A stretch of DNA of 64,000 nucleotides, from NCBI GenBank assembly GCA_903889965.1, contig CAISZM010000045.1:1-64000 (forward strand), written 5' to 3'. Under the pieces are notes generated by a model that was not told where the DNA came from, made no database searches, and saw only the letters and a list, made by a program, of their open reading frames with translations. A program made the translations under genes and the position numbers. Origin of the DNA: an uncultured Elusimicrobia bacterium. Its GTDB lineage: Bacteria > Elusimicrobiota > Elusimicrobia > Elusimicrobiales > UBA9959. The first letter of the stretch is position 1. Every line of letters starts with the position of its first letter. Below are positions 1 through 8,273 of the stretch, in pieces.

Positions 1-1163
1 CCGTTGGCGGCGTAAAAGGCGTTCATGTTGTCGAAATAGCCGTAACCGCCGTAGATGAACTTGGCTTCATACCCCAGGTCCCGCATGACCGAGCCCCAGG
101 AAAAAAAATTCCCGTTATCCGGGCGCTTGATTATGGAGGTGCCCGGCAGCGGCGGAATGGAAAGCGTCATGGCCTCCAGCCCGCGCACGGTGCGCGTGCC
201 GGCCGCGTAATATCTCCTGAAGAAAAGGGACCGGGATTCCAGCGCGTCCAGGTTGGGCAGGGTTCCGACGCCCTTGACCGCGCCAAAGGCCCCCATATAT
301 TCCGCGCTGAGACTCTCCTCCACTATCAGCACGACGTTCAGTTTCTTCAGCGGCCCCCTGCCCTTTACGCGGCGGGCTATGTCCATCCCGCTGTCATCGA
401 ATTTCGCCCCCGGCTGCGCCAGGCGGGAGCGCAGGATCTTAAAGGCGGAGGGCATATCGATCGAAGCGTAGAATTTATCGTAAGGCAGCTCGTTATTGAT
501 AAAAGCCGAACCGAAGGAGTAAAGCCCGTTCATGGCAACTTCATTGGCGTATTCGTTCACGGAGACGCGGGACAGTCCGGTATCCAGGAAAAAGAAACAC
601 AAGACGGGGGCGGCCAGGACCGGCAGTGCCCACGCGGCGCGGCGGCGCAGGGGAACGGGCTTGGCGAAACAAAAAGCCAGCCTGCGGCCGAAAAGCCACA
701 GAGTTCCGCCGGCGAGCAGCGCCACCAGCGGCAGCACCACCGGCAGGTTGTAGGATTCGCGTATATTGCCGAGCACCTCGTTCGTGTAGACGAGGTAGTC
801 CACCGCTATGAAATTATACCGGACGCCGAATTCGTAAAAGAAATAGTACTCGGCTGCGAGATTGAAGGCAAGAAGGAAGGCTGAAATAAAAAAAAGGCCG
901 TACATCACTGGGCGGTGCCAGATATGGGCGTATATTTTTTCCGGCACCACAAGCAGATACAGCGCCAGAGCCGCACCGGCGTATAAAAAAGCGGCGCAAT
1001 CGTAAAGGGCGCCGGCGGAGAATATTTTCACCAGCGTCCAGAGCCCGCCGTCCAGGTGCGGCCAGGCCATGACAAGCAGCGTCAGCCTGGTCATCAGGGA
1101 GAAACCGAGGAAGAGCAGGAAGAAATTTAAAAAAAGCCCGCGCCGGTCCTTAAGCATGACCAT
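1..1163 (-). CDS. LTA-synthase-like membrane sulfatase (C-terminus cut by window edge)
   Basis: The first 387 or so residues are visible, starting at ATG 1163 and running off the window at base 1. The N-terminal ~190 residues hold about five hydrophobic segments, then an extracytoplasmic linker, then the start of a sulfatase-fold domain: LNVVLIVEESLSAEYM carries the nucleophile/metal region, followed by GTRTVRGLEA and IYGGYGYFDNMNAF. These are signatures of the LtaS/MdoB phosphoglycerol- or phosphoethanolamine-transferase group, which moves head groups from phospholipids to an extracytoplasmic acceptor glycan. In this family the usual Thr/Ser nucleophile follows the ESL motif; here the residue is Ser or later, so substrate is uncertain. 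The gene is last in a same-strand run htpX, receiver, SRAP. Family call is firm; the substrate is unknown. Confidence 0.85.
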   Translation of the reverse strand, partial: MVMLKDRRGLFLNFFLLFLGFSLMTRLTLLVMAWPHLDGGLWTLVKIFSAGALYDCAAFLYAGAALALYLLVVPEKIYAHIWHRPVMYGLFFISAFLLAFNLAAEYYFFYEFGVRYNFIAVDYLVYTNEVLGNIRESYNLPVVLPLVALLAGGTLWLFGRRLAFCFAKPVPLRRRAAWALPVLAAPVLCFFFLDTGLSRVSVNEYANEVAMNGLYSFGSAFINNELPYDKFYASIDMPSAFKILRSRLAQPGAKFDDSGMDIARRVKGRGPLKKLNVVLIVEESLSAEYMGAFGAVKGVGTLPNLDALESRSLFFRRYYAAGTRTVRGLEAMTLSIPPLPGTSIIKRPDNGNFFSWGSVMRDLGYEAKFIYGGYGYFDNMNAFYAAN

Positions 1164-1200
1164 ATTTTACAATACTTCAACGTGCAGGGGTGCCCGGGGT

Positions 1201-1932
1201 TTACGCCTCGAGCGGTTTGAGACAGGCTGGCGAATCGTTATTGGGGTCGTTCACCACGTCCGACACGCGGTAGCCGTGCATCAGGGAAGAATCGTAGGCC
1301 CGAAGCAGCGGAAGGAGAACTTCAGTGTCGCGGCAGCCGGGATCCAGCCAGAGGGCCTCGTGGCGGCGCTCTAGTATCACCGGCATTCGGTGATGGACCG
1401 AGCGGACGAGCGCGCTGGCCGCGGAGGTTATTATGGCGAAAGTACCGCTTTTTTCCTCGTAGACGCCGGCCATGCCGAACAGGCCGCGGTCGCGCATCTC
1501 GAAACGGTAAGGAGCCCTGCCACCGGCCGAGTTATGCCATTCGTAAAAACCGTCCGCCGGTATAAGGCACCTAGTGCGGTAAAAAGCCGTTCTGAAGGCG
1601 GGCCTGGAGGCTATGCCTTCGGCCCTGGCGTTCATGAAACCTTCCCTTTCCTGCGGCGCAGCGGGCGAGGGGGCCGGCTCCGCGGAGAATTTTTTTTCGA
1701 GGGTGTTTCCGGATGAGAACAGGGGGAGCGGCGACCCGGACACGGAAGGATTGTAAGACCAGGCGGGAATGAAACCCCACTTTAGCAGCTTAAGGCCGTC
1801 GGCACACACCACCGGGGCCCGCGTCCCGGGAGCGATATTAAATCCTGGCGCGGCGTTGAAAGACGGCGGTTTCAGCCCGAACCGTTTAACGACCTCGGCA
1901 AGTTCAAATACACGCGAATATCTGGAACACAT
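1201..1932 (-). CDS. SRAP/HMCES-family abasic-site DNA-protein crosslinking protein
   Basis: 243 aa, SOS response-associated peptidase family (YedK/HMCES). These proteins covalently trap abasic sites in single-stranded DNA through the alpha-amino group and thiol of Cys2. Met1-Cys2 is present and fixes the start at 1932, as Cys2 must follow the removed Met. Other family motifs are visible: FNIAPG (Asn32), NARAE (about 101-105), CLIPADGFYEW (active-site Glu131) and HHRMPVIL (His181). A low-complexity insert of about 35 residues (roughly 62-98) separates PAWS from NARAE and is longer than usual. It lies 16 bp behind the receiver gene on the same strand, so co-transcription is likely. No LexA-type box was recognised. 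Confidence 0.93.
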   Translation of the reverse strand: MCSRYSRVFELAEVVKRFGLKPPSFNAAPGFNIAPGTRAPVVCADGLKLLKWGFIPAWSYNPSVSGSPLPLFSSGNTLEKKFSAEPAPSPAAPQEREGFMNARAEGIASRPAFRTAFYRTRCLIPADGFYEWHNSAGGRAPYRFEMRDRGLFGMAGVYEEKSGTFAIITSAASALVRSVHHRMPVILERRHEALWLDPGCRDTEVLLPLLRAYDSSLMHGYRVSDVVNDPNNDSPACLKPLEA

Positions 1933-1948
1933 ATAGGACCGTCGCCTC

Positions 1949-2323
1949 CTAGCTCTTTTCCCCCAGGCGGAGCGCGACCTTGCGTATCTCCGCGGTTAGC
2001 CTGTCGAAATCCACGGGCTTGCGCAGCACCGGGACCGCCGGCGGGATCCCCGCGTCGAACAGGTCGCCGTCCGTGGCGCCCGTGACCATTATGATGGGGA
2101 CTCCGGCCAGGGGCGGGTACATGTCTATCATGGCTATCATGGAGTCGCCGCGCATCTCGGGCATCTGCATGTCGGTTATTATCAGGTCAGGCCGTTTCTC
2201 CACGGCAAGCCGCATAAGCTCGGTCCCGTTCTCCGCGGCCTGCACCTCGTGACCCAGGTCCGAAAGAAAAGCGTTAAGCAGTTCGCGCACCGGTTCGTCG
2301 TCTTCAGCTATGAGTATTCGCAT
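1949..2323 (-). CDS. Stand-alone CheY-like response regulator receiver
   Basis: 124 aa, a single REC domain with no output domain. Acidic pocket residues E7-D8-D9, phospho-acceptor Asp51 (IITDMQMPEM), Thr81 (MVTGA) and Lys102 (LRKPVDF) are all in place, so it should be phosphorylatable. Without an output domain it acts through protein contacts, as CheY or Spo0F do, or in a phosphorelay. No histidine kinase is next to it in the window. It lies downstream of htpX (94 bp gap) and upstream of the SRAP gene (16 bp), all on the minus strand. The partner is unknown. Confidence 0.9.
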   Translation of the reverse strand: MRILIAEDDEPVRELLNAFLSDLGHEVQAAENGTELMRLAVEKRPDLIITDMQMPEMRGDSMIAMIDMYPPLAGVPIIMVTGATDGDLFDAGIPPAVPVLRKPVDFDRLTAEIRKVALRLGEKS

Positions 2324-2417
2324 AATTTATACCTGTTAGGGATGACCTTCCGACAATTATACTGTTCGTCTCCGATATCGCAAAGAATACTGCTCCGTGC
2401 CGCGTAATTTTCCCGGC

Positions 2418-3311
2418 TCAGACCGCCGCCTTAAGTCGGGCTATCCGCTCTTCGAGAGGAGGATGGGTTGCGAAAAGGGAGAAGAACCCCTTCTTGCCGG
2501 ATATCTTGAGCGTGGCCATGGACTCCTTGCCGGTAAGGTCCGCGTAGGCCGCGGTGCGCCGCAGGCCCTCCAGAGCATCTATCATCTTTTGCCGGCCGGC
2601 CAGGCGGGCGCCGCCTTCGTCCGCGCGGTATTCGCGCAGGCGGGAAAAAGCCGATACAACTATCATGCCAAGCACGCTGAGCGCCATTTCAAGCAGGAAT
2701 ATCACAAGGCGGCGCGGGGCAACGCTGCTCTCGCCGTCGCGTCCGCGATTGGCGATAAAAAAGGCTATAACGCGCGCCAGGAACATGACGAAGGCGTTAA
2801 CTATTCCCTGTATGAGCGTCATCGTAACCATATCGCCGTTGGCTATATGGGACATCTCGTGGCCAAGCACGCCCTCGAGCTGTTCCTGGTCCATGCTCCC
2901 GAGCAGGCCGGCGGAAACAGCCACCAGCGCGCGGCGCCGGCTGGGACCCGTGGCGAAAGCGTTTATCTCCTGGCTGGGGTAGTATCCGACCTCCGGCATT
3001 TTCGGCAAACCGGCGGCCCTGGCCAGGACATACACGGTGTTGACCAGGCCGGCGAGCGCGGGGTCAGAAGTGTTAGGATCGATCACTACCACGCCCATCA
3101 TCCATTTAGCCATCACGCGCGAGAGCGCCAGCGATATGAAGGCTCCGCCCATACCCCAGACCAGGCAGAAGACCATGAGCGATTGGTAGTCTATACCGCG
3201 GGCGCTGAAATAGGCGCCAACGCCCAGCAGGTTCAGGGTGAAAGAAAGCGTTACCAGTATAAGCAGGTTCACCCCCAAAAAAAGACCCACTCTTTTGCTC
3301 ATTGCGAACAT
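2418..3311 (-). CDS. htpX: HtpX family membrane zinc metalloprotease
   Basis: 297 aa M48B protease that degrades misfolded membrane proteins in the cytoplasmic membrane. There are two N-terminal transmembrane segments, then the cytoplasmic protease domain with zinc motif HEMSH (His151, Glu152, His155) and the downstream third ligand Glu in SRLREYRAD (about Glu227), and two further hydrophobic segments between them, as in E. coli HtpX. The start at 3311 (MFAMSKRVG) is preferred over a longer frame because AAGGAG sits 7 bases upstream. It is divergent from the CsgG-like gene at 3406 with an AT-rich 94-bp region between them. Confidence 0.95.
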   Translation of the reverse strand: MFAMSKRVGLFLGVNLLILVTLSFTLNLLGVGAYFSARGIDYQSLMVFCLVWGMGGAFISLALSRVMAKWMMGVVVIDPNTSDPALAGLVNTVYVLARAAGLPKMPEVGYYPSQEINAFATGPSRRRALVAVSAGLLGSMDQEQLEGVLGHEMSHIANGDMVTMTLIQGIVNAFVMFLARVIAFFIANRGRDGESSVAPRRLVIFLLEMALSVLGMIVVSAFSRLREYRADEGGARLAGRQKMIDALEGLRRTAAYADLTGKESMATLKISGKKGFFSLFATHPPLEERIARLKAAV

Positions 3312-3405
3312 AAAGGCTCCTTGGACGGACGCGGTCACGTATCATGATATTTTATCATTATCACCGCTAATTTTTTTGCTATCATTTTTACAATACGGAG
3401 GACTT

Positions 3406-4311
3406 ATGACAAAAAAGATACACATCATTTCGGCCGTGCTGCTCCTGGCAGGCGCCGTCAACGGCTACTGCGGCGGGAAAAAGATAGTCTGCATAATGGA
3501 CCTGCAGGACAAATCCAACCATAGCTACAGCTGGCGGAACGTAGGCACCGGCATAGGCGACATGCTCGTAACCTCGTTCGCGGACACCAAAAAATACACT
3601 CTTATAGAGCGCGAGAAGCTGGACAAAGTGCTTGACGAGCAAAAGCTGGGCGCTTCGGGCGCGGTAACCGCGCAGACCGCGGCTAAGATAGGCCGCCTGC
3701 TGGGAGCTCATTTCATAATAACCGGCTCGGTCACCGAATTCGGGATCAAAGACAGCAAGATAGGGGTGGGCGGGCTGGAGAAAGTCCTCCCCTTCGGAGG
3801 CGGCGCGAAAATGTCAAAGAACACGGCCCGCGTGGTCATTGACGTGCGCGGCATAGACACCACCTCGGGCCAGATAGTGGCGGCGGCCAAAGGCGAAGGG
3901 ACCAAGTCCAGCGCCGAGTTCTCCGGCAATCTCAGCATAGCCCCCGACTTTGACTTCGGCAAAGATGGTTTCGACGAAACCATCATAGGCAAGGCCGCCC
4001 GCGTTGCTGTGGAAAGCGTGACGGCGGAGCTCACCAAGAGATTCGACGAATCAGGCAGCAGCTCGCTGAAAATAATAAAGGTGGCCGGCAGCCAGATATA
4101 TTTTAACTCCGGCAGCACGGACGGCGAAAAGACCGGCAATGTCTACGGCATTTACCGCGTGGGCGAGGACATGATCGACCCGGACACCGGGGAATCGCTC
4201 GGAGCGGAAGACGAAAAGATAGGCACGGCCAGGGTTATCAAAGTTACCCCGAAATACTCTGTAGCCGAAACAAAGGCCGCGGACGTAAAGAAGACCGACA
4301 TACTCAAGTAA
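3406..4311 (+). CDS. CsgG/LpoB-like exported protein
   Basis: 301 aa. It starts at ATG 3406 (CGGAGG 6-7 bases upstream) with a hydrophobic signal segment ending near GAVNG. There is no clear lipobox cysteine, though a Cys follows in NGYCGG. The mature part matches the CsgG/TolB-like N-terminal fold: KIVCIMDLQD strand, GTGIGDMLVTSF, then TLIEREKLDKVLDEQ, AAKIGRLLGAHFIITGSVTEF. A C-terminal ~85-residue region contains a dipeptide-rich repeat like those of outer-membrane flagellar/curli assembly factors. CsgG relatives form outer-membrane secretion channels or peptidoglycan-synthase activators; which applies cannot be read from sequence. A second family member lies at 9761. A strong terminator follows at 4331. 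Confidence 0.8.
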   Translation: MTKKIHIISAVLLLAGAVNGYCGGKKIVCIMDLQDKSNHSYSWRNVGTGIGDMLVTSFADTKKYTLIEREKLDKVLDEQKLGASGAVTAQTAAKIGRLLGAHFIITGSVTEFGIKDSKIGVGGLEKVLPFGGGAKMSKNTARVVIDVRGIDTTSGQIVAAAKGEGTKSSAEFSGNLSIAPDFDFGKDGFDETIIGKAARVAVESVTAELTKRFDESGSSSLKIIKVAGSQIYFNSGSTDGEKTGNVYGIYRVGEDMIDPDTGESLGAEDEKIGTARVIKVTPKYSVAETKAADVKKTDILK

Positions 4312-4330
4312 ACACGGCGCCGCGAACCTG

Positions 4331-4362
4331 AGGACCCGGGGCAAAACCCCGGGTCCTTTTTT
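4331..4362 (+). terminator. Rho-independent terminator after the CsgG-like gene
   Basis: Perfect 11-bp GC-rich stem (AGGACCCGGGG / CCCCGGGTCCT) with a five-base CAAAA-type loop, followed by six T residues, 20 bp after the stop codon at 4311. Confidence 0.92.
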
Positions 4363-4610
4363 CAGGTCCCGCGGCCCGTCCCCCGGCGCCGTTTCGCTTT
4401 TCAGGATGCACCCCGGCTATTTTTTTGCGCCTGGACGCGCCGGCCCTGCAATTCCGGCAGTCCCGGCTGTCGCGGTCTCCAGACGCGGGCGGCGACCAGG
4501 TCCCTGGCCCGGCATGCGGGCCATCCTCGTTTTTTCGGAGACCCACCTGCCAAGCCCGGCTATGCCTTTTATCCCAGGCTCTTTTTCCGGAATATCAGGC
4601 GTTCCATGCG
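4363..4610. other. Non-coding stretch
   Basis: About 250 bp between the terminator and the 3' end of the small minus-strand gene at 4611. Several short frames cross it on both strands, but none has a ribosome binding site or a protein-like composition. No repeat or RNA gene was recognised. Confidence 0.4.
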
Positions 4611-4910
4611 TCAGACTCCCGCGCCATCCCCACGCTGACGATGGAATTTTAATCGGCTCCCGCGGACCGGGAGAAAGCCGCAGGGCTCCGACTTGAGCCG
4701 GGAGAATTCTCCCTCGAGGACCTGGTAAAACCTTTTCCAGTTGTTGTGCCCGGCAAAGGCCCTCCTCCCGTACCGGAACTCATGGGTCTCCCCGTCCGCG
4801 GAGAGCGTGACCAGGAGCGACAGGTGTTCGTCCACCACCGAGCATTCTATGCCCTTGTCGGCGTAGAAGTCGATTATCTTTTGCGCAAAAACCGTGCCTT
4901 CACGCAGCAT
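4611..4910 (-). CDS. Small hypothetical protein
   Basis: 99 aa with no recognised family. The first 75 residues look like real cytoplasmic protein, with alternating helices and strands (AQKIIDFYADKGIECSVVDEH, LLVTLSADGETHEFRYGRR). The last ~20 residues are Arg/Gly-rich and less protein-like, so the frame may have lost its natural end. A purine-rich GGGGGTG lies 5 bases upstream of ATG 4910. It has no signal peptide or membrane segment. It lies about 235 bp from the DUF4912 gene on the same strand with nothing recognisable between them. Confidence 0.5.
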   Translation of the reverse strand: MLREGTVFAQKIIDFYADKGIECSVVDEHLSLLVTLSADGETHEFRYGRRAFAGHNNWKRFYQVLEGEFSRLKSEPCGFLPVRGSRLKFHRQRGDGAGV

Positions 4911-5144
4911 AAAACACCCCCTGTTACCGCATTCGGATCTTTAAGTCCCCGCCATTTTCAGGAGGGCCGTTCCTCCCCGGCTTTCCGGTCGAACGTTATC
5001 GTCAGGCGGCCCCCGCTTTATTCCGTAGCGCCGTATCCGCGAGGGCATCCCCCGGGACCGGCAGTATCTTTACCTGAACCATCTTATCCTTTCGACAACC
5101 ATTTCCAGGAGGCGTCTAAAACTATCCTCTCCGGCCCGCCGGCG

Positions 5145-6011
5145 CTAAATTTCCCCGGAACCATGCAGCCTGGTGCTCCTGGCAACGCTGATCTTTATCT
5201 GGCGGTGCTCCGTCTCGTCCTTCGACATGGCGCGGACCGGGAGGTCCATGCCGCCGTCCGGAAGGGCGAAGCGCATTGAAAAAGTGCCGTCGGGGTTCAG
5301 GTTCACCCTCCGGCCGGATACCGTCACGAACGCATCCGGATCCGTGGCGCCGTAAAGTATCAGTTCGCAGTCCGCCGCCAGCCAGAACTTTTTTTCCTCG
5401 GGCCGGGGGGCGCGCGAAGAAAGGGAACTGACGCCCCAGGAGGCGGCCCGCGAAAAAACTGCCCTGAGCATCTCCCAGCGCTGCGCCAGCGACTTAGCTA
5501 CCTCACCGGAACCTTTTCCTATATATTCCACCCCGGATAGCTCGAGCAGCTTGTCGAAATCGGGGGAAACGGAGATCCACTTCTCATCCATAGCTTCGGA
5601 AACGCGGCCCGCAGGCAGGGTTACGATATTGGTCTTTACTATGCCGACAAACCCCCCTTCCGGAGGGACCAGGCCCAGTTCGCAGCAGTAGCTCCCGCCG
5701 CCCTCCGGTACATGGACATACCAGCTGCCGGCCTCGAACCTTACGGGGACGTCGAAGAACCTCCCGTCCTCTGAGCCGGGAGAGGCCATATCCCTGACGC
5801 GCAGGACCTGGCGGCTTTTTTTAAAAATCTCGTCACCATGCTCGCGGGCCAGGCGGGCTTTCGAACCGTCCGTTATTTCCCAGTAGACGAACATCCATTT
5901 ATCGTCCCTGGGCATCAAAGCCGCCATCGTTAAACCGTACCGCTCCGGAAGTTCCCTGGAATCGGCCTCCGGCTGCGCGTTCTTCTCGAGCAATTGACCT
6001 GAAGAAACCAT
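5145..6011 (-). CDS. DUF4912 domain protein
   Basis: 288 aa. It begins PERYGLTMAALMPRDDKWMFVYWEIT and continues RQVLRVRDM, FDVPVRFEAGSWYVHVPEGGGSYCCELG, which is the DUF4912 pattern. The C-terminus has a second beta-rich module (LILYGATDPDAFVTVSGRRVNLNPDGTFSMRFALPDG), typical of the glucodextranase-like/bacterial Ig segment often fused to DUF4912. There is no signal peptide, so it is probably cytoplasmic. The biochemical role of DUF4912 is not established. GGAGAG lies just upstream of ATG 6011, and a 7-bp hairpin lies upstream of that (6030). Confidence 0.85.
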   Translation of the reverse strand: MVSSGQLLEKNAQPEADSRELPERYGLTMAALMPRDDKWMFVYWEITDGSKARLAREHGDEIFKKSRQVLRVRDMASPGSEDGRFFDVPVRFEAGSWYVHVPEGGGSYCCELGLVPPEGGFVGIVKTNIVTLPAGRVSEAMDEKWISVSPDFDKLLELSGVEYIGKGSGEVAKSLAQRWEMLRAVFSRAASWGVSSLSSRAPRPEEKKFWLAADCELILYGATDPDAFVTVSGRRVNLNPDGTFSMRFALPDGGMDLPVRAMSKDETEHRQIKISVARSTRLHGSGEI

Positions 6012-6029
6012 AATCTCTCCTTATATATG

Positions 6030-6048
6030 GGGCGTGGCTATCACGCCC
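6030..6048 (-). promoter_or_regulatory. Leader hairpin upstream of the DUF4912 gene
   Basis: Perfect 7-bp stem GGGCGTG / CACGCCC with a five-base loop, ending about 12 bases before the GGAGAG ribosome binding site. A related hairpin (shared GCGTGATAGC read on the minus strand) lies upstream of the M29 peptidase gene at 33172. A regulatory role is inferred only. Confidence 0.35.
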
Positions 6049-6391
6049 AGCATAAAATCCTGCCGGCCACGCGGGAGAATTGCCCTCCCCCGAGGCAATA
6101 GAAAGCCAGCCGCAGCATGTGCCCGGATGAACCTCTTTGTGTTGATATTTTTGCGCCAGTGCGGCGGCGCTCCGGGGCGGCGCGCAGCCGCCCTCGTTTA
6201 TTTTTCATCCCCCCCCTTATTCTCTAACCCCTGAGCCGCACCCGTTGAATGCAAAGCCACAAAAGCGCACGGCGCCCTTTCAGTTCAAATTGATTATTAA
6301 CCCACCCCTGAAGTTGTCTGAAAAGACTTTATAAAACTATTTATTAAAAGTCAAACAATAATAAATATCGCAAATATCGCAATTTAAAAAA
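6049..6391. promoter_or_regulatory. Long intergenic leader with AT-rich promoter-like end
   Basis: This ~340-bp gap lies upstream of the minus-strand DUF4912 gene. Its distal 110 bp is sharply AT-rich against a GC-rich genome and contains, on the minus strand, TTGACT (6354-6349) and TATAAA (6333-6328) separated by 15 bases. That spacing is shorter than ideal. A 6-bp inverted repeat GACTTT/AAAGTC (6325-6352) overlaps them and could be an operator. The rest shows no gene. If used, the promoter gives a 5' leader of about 310 bases. Confidence 0.35.
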
Positions 6392-6820
6392 CTATTTAAC
6401 CGGCGGTTCCCAGCTTACGAAGTCTTTTATCAGCGCCTCGGGGATGCGGCAGGGGCGCCCGGTACGGTAGTTTATCCACACCCACATGGTGCGGCCGCCG
6501 CAGACCTGTTTGCCGTCGGAGACCCTGAAGATCTGGTAGTGCCGTTCCGAAGACGCGCGCTCGGCCGTCTCCACCCAGGTGCGCACGCGCACCGTATCGC
6601 CCGGCAGGACGGGCAGCAGGTAATCTATCTCGTGCCGGCGCACTACCCAACCCTCGCCCATAGCTACAAGTTTGTCTATGTCCCAGCCTACAAGGCCCGA
6701 ATGCCTGGTGGCTGCGTCCATGAACCAGTCCAGGTAAATCTGGTTATTGACGTGCCCCAGGCCGTCTATCTCTTCGGGCTTTACCTTATGTTCGAATTCC
6801 AGCGTTTTTGAGACTGCCAT
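6392..6820 (-). CDS. Acyl-CoA thioesterase, hotdog (4HBT/YbgC-FadM type)
   Basis: 142 aa, a single hotdog domain. The motif EEIDGLGHVNNQIYLDWFMDAA is the family's active-site region, with its Asp/Gly-His-Val-Asn-Asn signature, and RHEIDYLLPVLPGDTVRVRTWV and RASSERHYQIFR follow as expected. Such enzymes hydrolyse acyl-CoA or acyl-carrier thioesters; the chain preference cannot be read. It begins immediately after the dinB stop (the genes abut at 6820/6822), so the two are translated from one transcript. Confidence 0.9.
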   Translation of the reverse strand: MAVSKTLEFEHKVKPEEIDGLGHVNNQIYLDWFMDAATRHSGLVGWDIDKLVAMGEGWVVRRHEIDYLLPVLPGDTVRVRTWVETAERASSERHYQIFRVSDGKQVCGGRTMWVWINYRTGRPCRIPEALIKDFVSWEPPVK

Positions 6821-6821
6821 G

Positions 6822-7991
6822 CTATATGTCCTTTTTTCCGCCGGCGCGGTAAATGGAACCGCGCCCGAATTTTTCCCTTATGGCGTCGATGGCTTTATGG
6901 GCCTTCTCCCGCCTGGCGTCGCCCTCTTCCTCAAAAAGGCCTTCCTTTTCACCGGCGGGCATCAGCCCGGAAACCCTGACGCCGACGAGCCGCACCTTTT
7001 TGCGGCCTCTCTGGAAGGCCGCGTACAGGGTCATTATCTCCCTGCCTATAATATCCGCGTAATTGGTGGCAAAGCTCAATGTCCGGGCCCTGGTATAAGT
7101 TTCAAAGCCCTCAAGCCTTATCCTGAGCGTGACGGTGCGGCCCTTGAAACCGCCCTCGCGCAACCGGGAGGAAACCTTGTCGGACAGCGCCAGCAGGGAC
7201 TCTTTTATCTCCCGCTCGTCCGAGGTATCTTTCTCGAAAGTTATCTCGTTGCCAACGGACCTGGTGTCATAAGTCTCGCGCACCTCGCGCGGATCTTCCC
7301 CTAGCGCCAGTCTCTTAAGGTCCGCGCCGTGGCTGCCCAGGGCGCGCAGTTCCCTGTCACCGGCGGAGGCCAGCTCCCCGACGGTGTTGATGCCGCGGCT
7401 CCGCAGCGCCTCCGCCGTCTTAGGGCCCAGGCCCCAGAGTTTTGAAATATCCAGCGGGGCCAGGAAAGCCACAAGGCCTCCGGGCGGGACCACGACCAAG
7501 CCGTCGGGCTTTTTAAGGTCGGAGGCTATTTTAGCCGCCATCTTCGTGGGCGCCAGGCCTACCGAACAGGTCAGCCCCGTAGCTTCTTTGACCCTGGCTT
7601 TTAAACGGCGGCAGGTTTCAATCGGCCCCCCGAACAAATGCGAGCTGCGCGTTATGTCGAGGAAGGCTTCGTCTATGCTCACTTGCTCAATATCGGGTGT
7701 GAACTCGTAAAAGACTTCGCGTATCCTGGCCGAGGCCTCCTCGTATTTATGGAAGGCCGGCGCGAGGTATATGCCCTCCGGGCAGCGGCGCCAGGCTTCG
7801 GAAATGGGCATGGCCGAGCGCACGCCGAATTTCCTGGCTTCGTAAGAGCAGGTAGACACCACGCCCCGCCCGCGGCCGCCTTTGGGATCGGCCCCGATTA
7901 TGACCGGCTTGCCCTTGAGCGAAGGATCGTCGCGCTGTTCTATGGCCGCGAAAAAAGCGTCCATATCAACGTGCACTATACTTCTGTCCAT
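6822..7991 (-). CDS. dinB: DNA polymerase IV (Y-family)
   Basis: 389 aa translesion polymerase. The start at 7991 gives MDRSIVHVDMDAFFAAIEQ, the canonical Y-family opening, with a purine-rich AGGAT 7 bases upstream; longer frames add only non-family sequence. Visible features are catalytic Asp9 (DMDAFF), YEARKFGVRSAMP, the catalytic pair in QVSIDEAFLDIT, the GLAPTKMAAKIASDLKKPDGL fingers/palm segment, the LWGLGPKTAEALRSRGI helix-hairpin-helix and a little-finger domain. EGLFEEE near the C-terminus resembles a beta-clamp-binding tail. It is co-transcribed with the thioesterase. No LexA-type operator was recognised. Confidence 0.95.
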   Translation of the reverse strand: MDRSIVHVDMDAFFAAIEQRDDPSLKGKPVIIGADPKGGRGRGVVSTCSYEARKFGVRSAMPISEAWRRCPEGIYLAPAFHKYEEASARIREVFYEFTPDIEQVSIDEAFLDITRSSHLFGGPIETCRRLKARVKEATGLTCSVGLAPTKMAAKIASDLKKPDGLVVVPPGGLVAFLAPLDISKLWGLGPKTAEALRSRGINTVGELASAGDRELRALGSHGADLKRLALGEDPREVRETYDTRSVGNEITFEKDTSDEREIKESLLALSDKVSSRLREGGFKGRTVTLRIRLEGFETYTRARTLSFATNYADIIGREIMTLYAAFQRGRKKVRLVGVRVSGLMPAGEKEGLFEEEGDARREKAHKAIDAIREKFGRGSIYRAGGKKDI

Positions 7992-8131
7992 AAGATAAAT
8001 CCTATTAAACATTGCCGCGTTTATCAACACGGGCCAGCGGCCGTGATCCGGCATTCCGGACACGCAAAAAAATGTCTATGTTGCGGCTTTTGGGGACGGG
8101 ATGAAGGGCGCCGCGGGCGGCTTGGCCGGAA

Positions 8132-8242
8132 CTACTTCCGCGCCGCCCCGAAAGTGAAGAGATAGACCAGGGCAAGCCCGGCTATAACCAAAGCCGCCAG
8201 CCTGGCCAGCTTCACAAAATCAAGGCGCGGACAGGTCTTCAT
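8132..8242 (-). CDS. Small single-pass membrane protein
   Basis: A 36-aa frame from ATG 8242 to TAG 8132. Residues 10-31 are one clean hydrophobic helix (VKLARLAALVIAGLALVYLF) flanked by basic residues (MKTCPR and AARK), as expected for a small membrane protein. AAGGCGGA lies just upstream. It sits between the VOC gene (stop 8274) and dinB on the same strand, so it could ride on the same transcript. It has no recognisable family, and with so short a frame chance cannot be excluded. Confidence 0.5.
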   Translation of the reverse strand: MKTCPRLDFVKLARLAALVIAGLALVYLFTFGAARK

Positions 8243-8273
8243 CTCTGTTCCGCCTTGCCGCGTCCGGGACGGT

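Noticed and set aside
3312-3338. HtpX start at 3338
   Set aside because: AAGGAG is correctly spaced only from ATG 3311, where the family homology starts.
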